A stretch of 5,407 bases of DNA from NCBI GenBank assembly GCA_964539235.1, contig CAZIIK010000011.1:1-5407 (forward strand), read 5' to 3'. Below are positions 5,389 to 5,407 of the stretch, piece after piece. Each line of letters begins with the position of its first letter. Position 1 is the stretch's first letter. The position numbers and the translations under genes are program-made. Source of the DNA: CAZIIK01 sp964539235 (GTDB lineage Bacteria; Pseudomonadota; Gammaproteobacteria; Francisellales; CACEW01). The notes under the pieces were generated by a model, which worked only from the letters and a program-made list of their open reading frames with translations, made no database searches and was not told the origin of the DNA.

Positions 5389-5407
5389 TTTGACGGATCA
5401 GCAATGG
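5255..5407 (+). mobile_element. IS5-family insertion sequence, 5' (left) end, second copy in inverted orientation
   Basis: It begins GAGCCTGTCCGAAAA and carries a 111-base leader before the transposase ATG at 5366. It is the reverse complement of 1-139 apart from three substitutions and one base missing (after 5269 the left copy has an extra T in GAAAATGGG). The leader holds TGTCATAAT (5323-5331), a plausible extended -10 for the transposase, and the palindrome TCACGTGA (5341-5348), which is also at 45-52 in the left copy. The element continues outside the window. Confidence 0.9.
5366..5407 (+). CDS. IS5-family transposase, N-terminal fragment (partial)
   Basis: Fourteen codons, MEKVYPSDLTDQQW, are visible before the window ends. 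YPSDLTDxQW is the characteristic N-terminal motif of IS5-family DDE transposases (DUF4096-type domain). The catalytic DDE residues lie outside the window, so activity cannot be judged. No strong Shine-Dalgarno sequence precedes the ATG; an in-frame GTG at 5345 is an alternative start. Confidence 0.85.
   Translation, partial: MEKVYPSDLTDQQW

Noticed and set aside
1..5407. A novel defence, secretion or biosynthetic system
   Set aside because: All supported genes belong to well-known housekeeping families, and the remaining sequence is IS ends and short intergenic regions.

Overview
The window reads as a gammaproteobacterial chromosome segment of moderate GC. Five conserved housekeeping genes sit between two inverted, outward-pointing copies of the start of an IS5-family insertion sequence. 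The genes are pepA, holC, lptF, lptG and secB. The pepA-holC pair divergent from lptF-lptG is a widespread proteobacterial arrangement, and the proteins look gammaproteobacterial by my recollection of E. coli and Pseudomonas homologues. I cannot name a genus. This judgement rests on remembered family features, not on a search.

Layout, left to right. Positions 1-139 are the 5' end of an IS5-family element on the minus strand, including the first nine transposase codons. Positions 143-350 hold no gene I can support. holC (351-746) and pepA (736-2235) lie on the minus strand and overlap by 11 bases, with pepA first. An 83-base divergent promoter region (2236-2318) separates pepA from lptF (2319-3416) and lptG (3416-4492) on the plus strand; these two overlap by one base in a TAATG junction. 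A hairpin followed by a T-run (4515-4554) terminates the lptFG unit. secB (4581-5042) converges on it from the minus strand. Positions 5043-5254 carry a candidate secB promoter and, on the plus strand, a possible gene start that is cut off by the second IS copy. That copy runs from 5255 to the window edge and includes the first fourteen transposase codons.

Functions. LptF and LptG are the two membrane subunits of the ABC transporter that extracts lipopolysaccharide from the inner membrane for delivery to the outer membrane. PepA is a cytosolic leucyl aminopeptidase, and in E. coli also a DNA-binding protein. HolC is the chi subunit of the DNA polymerase III clamp loader. SecB is the export chaperone that delivers unfolded preproteins to SecA. 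They are linked by position more than by pathway.

The genes are ordinary. The points of interest are structural: the paired inverted IS termini bracketing presumably essential genes, small sequence differences between the two IS copies, IS junctions where neighbours such as valS might be expected, and almost superimposed opposing -10 elements between pepA and lptF. I found no CRISPR array, RNA gene, phage gene or undescribed multi-gene system.
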